Assembly: GCA_009995225.1 (NCBI GenBank)
Contig: JAACPW010000001.1
Coordinates: forward strand, 124,001 to 188,000
DNA from: Sphingomonadales bacterium
Lineage (GTDB): Bacteria; Pseudomonadota; Alphaproteobacteria; Sphingomonadales; Sphingomonadaceae
Length of the DNA: 64,000 bases
Direction: 5' to 3'
A program made the translations under genes and the position numbers. How positions within the stretch are numbered: the first letter of the stretch is position 1; every line of letters begins with the position of its first letter. The notes under the pieces were generated by a model. It was not told where the DNA came from. It saw nothing but the letters and a program-made list of their open reading frames with translations, and did not search any database. Shown one piece after another: positions 62,701 through 64,000 of the stretch.

Positions 62701-64000
62701 CGGGCTGCGGCGATATGTCGGGCGATGTGTTCGGCAACGGGATGCTTTTGTCCAAGGCGCTGAAACTGGTCGCTGCTTTCGATCACCGCCACATCTTCAT
62801 CGACCCTGCGCCCGATCCGCTGGCAAGCTGGAAAGAGCGCAAGCGAATGTTCGAACTCCCCCGGTCAAGCTGGGAGGATTACGATGCCAGCCTGATTTCC
62901 AAGGGCGGCGGGGTGTTTGCGCGCTCGGCCAAGACGATCAAGCTGCCCAAGCAGGCGCGTGAGGTTTTGGGCATTGATGCCAAGGTGATCGAGCCCGAGA
63001 CGCTCATTTCGGCAATCCTGCGCGCGCCGGTCGACCTGATGTGGTTCGGCGGCATCGGCACCTATGTGAAAGCGCCGCAGGAAAACAACATCCAGGTCGG
63101 CGATCCGGCCAATGACGGCTTGCGTGTCGATGCAACGGAGGTGCGTGCGCGGGTGATCGGCGAGGGTGCGAACCTTGGCGTGACGCAGGCGGGGCGCATC
63201 GCGTTCTCGCTGGCGGGAGCAAAGGGTTTTGGGGGCCGCATCAACACCGACTTCATCGACAATTCGGCGGGCGTCGATTGTTCGGATAACGAGGTCAACA
63301 TCAAGATCGCGCTGGCGGCGGCGACCGCCAGCGGCAAGCTTGCGCCCAAGAAGCGCAACACGCTGCTGGCCGCGATGACCGATGAGGTTGCCGCGCTGGT
63401 GCTGGAAGACAACCGCTTGCAGGCGCTCGCGCTGTCGGTGGCCGAAAGCGTCGGAGCGGCAGCGACGCCGGCCTATATTCGTCTGATCGAACGGCTGGAG
63501 GAGGTCAGCGATTTTGACCGCCGCACCGAGGGGCTGGCGGATGGCGAAACCCTGTCGCGCCGCGCGGCGGACGGGCAGGGGCTGACGCGGCCCGAGCTCG
63601 CGGTGCTGCTGTCCTCGGCCAAGCTCGCGTTGCAATCCGCGATCGAGGCAAGCGGGTTGCCCGATGATCCAGTGCTTGAACCGGTGCTGTTGGCGCGCTT
63701 CCCTTCGGCGATGCGCAAGCCCTATGCCGCCGCGATTCGCGGCCACCGGCTGCGGTCGGAAATGATCGCGACCAGCCTGTCGAACCGCATGGTCAACCGG
63801 CTGGGCATGGTTCATCCCTTTGAACTGGCCGAAGAAGAGGGCGTGGGCCTTGCCGATGTCGCGGCCGCTTTCGTGGTGGCCGAGCGTCTGTTCGGGTTGG
63901 AACCGCTCTGGCGCGAGCTGGATACGGCCGACATTCCCGAAGCAGCGCGGCTTGCGCTGTTTGACCGTTTGGCCGCAGCGGTCGGCAATCTGATGTCGGA
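59796..64000 (+). CDS. gdhB: NAD-specific glutamate dehydrogenase, large type (3' end missing)
   Basis: Frame open from ATG 59796 to the window edge, 1401 codons of a family usually about 1,550-1,600. It deaminates glutamate to 2-oxoglutarate. After an Ala/Pro/Gln-rich N-terminus (AQAQAPAPAQAPAKPP), the Bac_GDH region carries VEGIHLRSGAVARGGLRWSD and KNAVIVPTGAKGGFYPKQ with the substrate Lys. The NAD-binding part has AGCGDMSGDVFGNGML. GGAG lies about ten bases before the start. The final C-terminal segment is outside the window. Confidence 0.95.
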   Translation, partial: MVSKTDAAATSDSQSDAPAQAQAPAPAQAPAKPPQRGVIKALRLHLEASLLPGDAPVDKAALDEAATWLLAAAATRAPGQSIVQIESATGERRHLRIAIVNDDMPFLVDSAAATIAAQGVAIDRLLHPVAKVERDAAGSIAALSNPTQGKPTPAKNGARESLIYIETPRVDARQRRELLEALQATLADVHAAVNDWPPMQGAMAADAERAGAVDAEAGALLGWLGGGMLTQLGHLTRHRDGTTTDRHGICRASARDLLAEVSYDRAFDWFDRHEAGGTPQGLLAIKANVHARVHRTSPLDLFIVPLREGGKITALSIHAGLWTSAALNARPHEVPVLRRMVTDITAQAGFDPAGHNGKALVHAFASLPNDLLTAFDPARVAELVTTKMVLIDRPRPRLVMVRSMLERHVFAFVWLPRDQLSTDVRLQIQAMLLDSPGAALLDWSLEVESSSLALLRFLIDVRACADMPDDAAIETQLVDLLRGWNEAVATHLAKGEDEGRAATLAARYAGAFPTGYRLTYGADEAARDIAKLRTLAVAEGEAARAVRLYRLNGDGPDTLRLKVYIIGGALALSDAVPALEHFGFRVAAEVPTFLTDPSLGSIHDFILTVPPAREASTLLDRAALIEDALAEVLNAVAEDDPFNRLIPAAGLAPRSANWMRAIYRYLRQTGVSYTIYTVVDALVAAPQVTRAMIDLFTARHDPAFEGDRDEAIAAAQSAFTRGLAKVTAINDDRLLRLYRAVIDAVLRTNAFAPAAAEALAFKIDSHRVPGLPKPLPWREIFVYSRRVEGIHLRSGAVARGGLRWSDRRDDFRTEVLGLMKAQRVKNAVIVPTGAKGGFYPKQLPSPAIDREGWAAEGRASYEIFIRTLLSITDNIVGGRVVHPEAVQVWDGEDPYFVVAADKGTATYSDIANGIAQAHDFWLDDAFASGGSNGYDHKAMGITARGAWVSVQRHFREMGIDVQTQSITVAGCGDMSGDVFGNGMLLSKALKLVAAFDHRHIFIDPAPDPLASWKERKRMFELPRSSWEDYDASLISKGGGVFARSAKTIKLPKQAREVLGIDAKVIEPETLISAILRAPVDLMWFGGIGTYVKAPQENNIQVGDPANDGLRVDATEVRARVIGEGANLGVTQAGRIAFSLAGAKGFGGRINTDFIDNSAGVDCSDNEVNIKIALAAATASGKLAPKKRNTLLAAMTDEVAALVLEDNRLQALALSVAESVGAAATPAYIRLIERLEEVSDFDRRTEGLADGETLSRRAADGQGLTRPELAVLLSSAKLALQSAIEASGLPDDPVLEPVLLARFPSAMRKPYAAAIRGHRLRSEMIATSLSNRMVNRLGMVHPFELAEEEGVGLADVAAAFVVAERLFGLEPLWRELDTADIPEAARLALFDRLAAAVGNLMS

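Noticed and set aside
1..64000. tRNA, rRNA, CRISPR, insertion sequence or phage att sites
   Set aside because: No cloverleaf with a T-loop, no spaced direct repeats, no transposase or integrase motif was found by reading.

Overview
The window is chromosomal DNA of an alphaproteobacterium, most likely a sphingomonad of the Erythrobacteraceae type. It is GC-rich, and the gene content and order fit: mnmE-mnmG, rho-hemJ-hemE, the PPSR-maf-aroE-coaE-dnaQ block, a ThiS-ThiG fusion, an UrcA-family protein, a PopZ-type DUF2497 protein and a large NAD-dependent glutamate dehydrogenase. I see no rRNA, tRNA, CRISPR array, insertion sequence or prophage.

Origin region (about 1-12.8 kb). The 333 bp between divergent hemE and the DUF299/PPSR gene sit where the replication origin lies in Caulobacter and Rickettsia. 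This gap has an A/T-rich stretch, DnaA-box-like 9-mers and GANTC sites. Left of it, three near-identical 16-bp parS palindromes lie at 811, 1562 and 3030. Housekeeping genes point away from the gap: mnmG, mnmE, rho, hemJ and hemE leftward; PPSR, maf, aroE, coaE, dnaQ, hpf and ptsN rightward. A PopZ homologue, the family that tethers ParB-parS to the cell pole, lies at 19.2 kb. Between parS and oriC are two genes that look broken by single-base indels: an NTF2-like gene and the first of two BLUF photoreceptor genes.

Middle (12.8-36 kb). This part holds cell-wall hydrolase, xthA, erpA, a CBS protein, an S9 peptidase, the PIMT-like/tolC/popZ group with a palindromic operator in front, fumC, a LytS/LytTR two-component system, a lipid-kinase-like/phosphoesterase pair, rplM-rpsI, ctaA, a MerC-domain protein with a possible Zur-type site, thiSG, murA and galU.

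Right part (36-64 kb). Here are a YqiJ/flotillin pair, an acyl-CoA synthetase/P450 pair, an M23 peptidase, a DUF455/Bcp/GlnE operon, an M28 peptidase and agmatine deiminase, a DUF1223 gene with a hairpin over its ribosome-binding site, and thrS. thrS is preceded by a short leader ORF with ten Thr codons out of 24. A three-gene membrane-protein/HTH operon, PhoD, an alpha/beta hydrolase, a TPR protein, a luciferase-like oxidoreductase and a 3'-truncated GDH gene follow.

All family names come from reading motifs by eye; no database search was run.
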